Source of the DNA: Hydractinia symbiolongicarpus
Lineage: Eukaryota > Cnidaria > Hydrozoa > Anthoathecata > Hydractiniidae
Length of the DNA stretch: 64,000 nucleotides
NCBI RefSeq assembly: GCF_029227915.1
Contig: NC_079882.1
Coordinates: forward strand, 9,672,001 to 9,736,000
Reading direction: 5' to 3'
Made by a program: the position numbers and the translations under genes. Positions 63,333 to 64,000 of this stretch are shown here, piece by piece; position 1 is the first letter of the stretch; each line of letters opens with the position of its first letter. The notes below the pieces were generated by a model. It worked only from the letters and a program-made list of their open reading frames with translations. It was not told where the DNA came from and did no database searches.

Positions 63333-64000
63333 ATGGAATTAAAAACCACGAGAAAGGCTGTTGTGAGTGTTAATACATTTATATGCATTGTGGGAACATT
63401 TGTTAACATTTTATTTTTAGTTATTTTGTTGCGGAATAGAAACATTTGTCGACAAAAACCAATAATATGCTTCCTGAGTTTAGTTATTTGCGGAATTCTA
63501 TGCAGCGTTGGACAATGTATACTTTCTGTGCATCAAGTTTGCTTGTTGTTTTTTCACCCATATTTGGTTGAAGATAAATACTGGAAACGAATCATCTATA
63601 TTGTGCCATTTTTATACACTTTGTTCTGTATACAGATTTTAAATCTATTATTTGTTTCCATTGATCGACTCATTGCTATAAAATGGCCATTCATTTACCA
63701 TGCTCGTGTACAAGCTACCCATTACACATACGTAGTAATTATTCTTTTAATCATGGCAATAACCATAGGGGTATTGACCTATATTTTTCTACAATTGGGA
63801 TATTTGGAAGAATATATTCAGGCTGCAACATTGTGCCTTATCTTATCAGGACTCTTGGTATTGTTTATATCCAATGTTGTACTGTTCATAGAGACAAAAA
63901 AACAAATACGTGCCATGAAGCAAACATCCCTTGAGACGACTAATCCAAGAAAACAAGAAATCAAAAGTGCAACGATCTGTTTTGGGCTGGTAGCATGCTT
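63333..64000 (+). CDS. Rhodopsin-class G-protein-coupled receptor, N-terminal part
   Basis: An intronless frame of 222 codons still open at the window end. A stop at 63312-63314 supports the ATG at 63333. The extracellular N terminus is only about 12 residues. TM1 holds VGTFVNILFLVILL with the conserved GxxxN. TM2 (CFLSLVICGIL) follows. TM3 ends in LLFVSIDRLIAIKWPFIY, where DRL replaces the usual DRY. TM4 and TM5 follow, then a basic loop with KKQIRAMK, and TM6 begins at the edge. Ligand class is not evident. It may be an orphan of the large cnidarian class A expansions. Confidence 0.8.
   Translation, partial: MELKTTRKAVVSVNTFICIVGTFVNILFLVILLRNRNICRQKPIICFLSLVICGILCSVGQCILSVHQVCLLFFHPYLVEDKYWKRIIYIVPFLYTLFCIQILNLLFVSIDRLIAIKWPFIYHARVQATHYTYVVIILLIMAITIGVLTYIFLQLGYLEEYIQAATLCLILSGLLVLFISNVVLFIETKKQIRAMKQTSLETTNPRKQEIKSATICFGLVAC

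Overview
This is an intron-rich, AT-rich animal genome segment. Every confident gene is metazoan-type: a two-pore channel, BPNT2, DPP8/9, RSPH1, a six-domain gelsolin, telomerase reverse transcriptase (TERT), NDUFAF8, PAK1IP1 and a rhodopsin-class receptor. All are split by short, canonical GT-AG introns. The base composition, the gene style, a DIRS-type tyrosine-recombinase retroelement and tRNA-derived SINEs suggest a cnidarian, perhaps a hydrozoan. That placement is inference, not proof.

Layout. 1-3.4 kb (+): 3' half of a TPCN2-like two-pore channel. 3.4-6.8 kb: intergenic, with a dead LINE fragment. 6.9-8.4 kb (+): ankyrin-repeat protein with a PP1-docking motif. 11.4-14.1 kb (-): complete BPNT2 with a 21-bp minisatellite in its last intron. 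16.4-19.6 kb (+): DIRS-type element with intact gag-like and RT/RNase H frames but a truncated recombinase. 20.8-21.2 and 40.5-40.9 kb: two copies of one SINE. 25.1-25.4 and 41.7-42.0 kb: two copies of a second SINE family. 24.1-25.0 and 28.3-29.2 kb (+): two paralogous secreted Cys/Trp-rich proteins that I could not assign to a known family. 30.5-38.1 kb (-): a 19-exon DPP8/9-like peptidase. 43.6-45.3 kb (-): RSPH1. 47.3-60.8 kb (+): a 24-exon gelsolin whose 7.45-kb third intron holds, on the opposite strand, the whole NDUFAF8-TERT pair. 61.4-62.9 kb (-): 3' part of PAK1IP1. 63.3-64.0 kb (+): N-terminal part of a GPCR cut by the window end.

Exon models were built by hand from splice sites and reading phase. 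For BPNT2, TERT (1092 aa), gelsolin (761 aa), RSPH1 (227 aa) and DPP8/9 (at least 864 aa) every exon junction keeps frame, and the protein length fits the family.

The two points I would look at first are (1) NDUFAF8 and TERT lying head-to-tail with 48 nt between stop and start, splice-acceptor-like sites in the gap, and both buried antisense in a gelsolin intron; and (2) the pair of secreted proteins sharing a ten-cysteine framework and identical exon phases.
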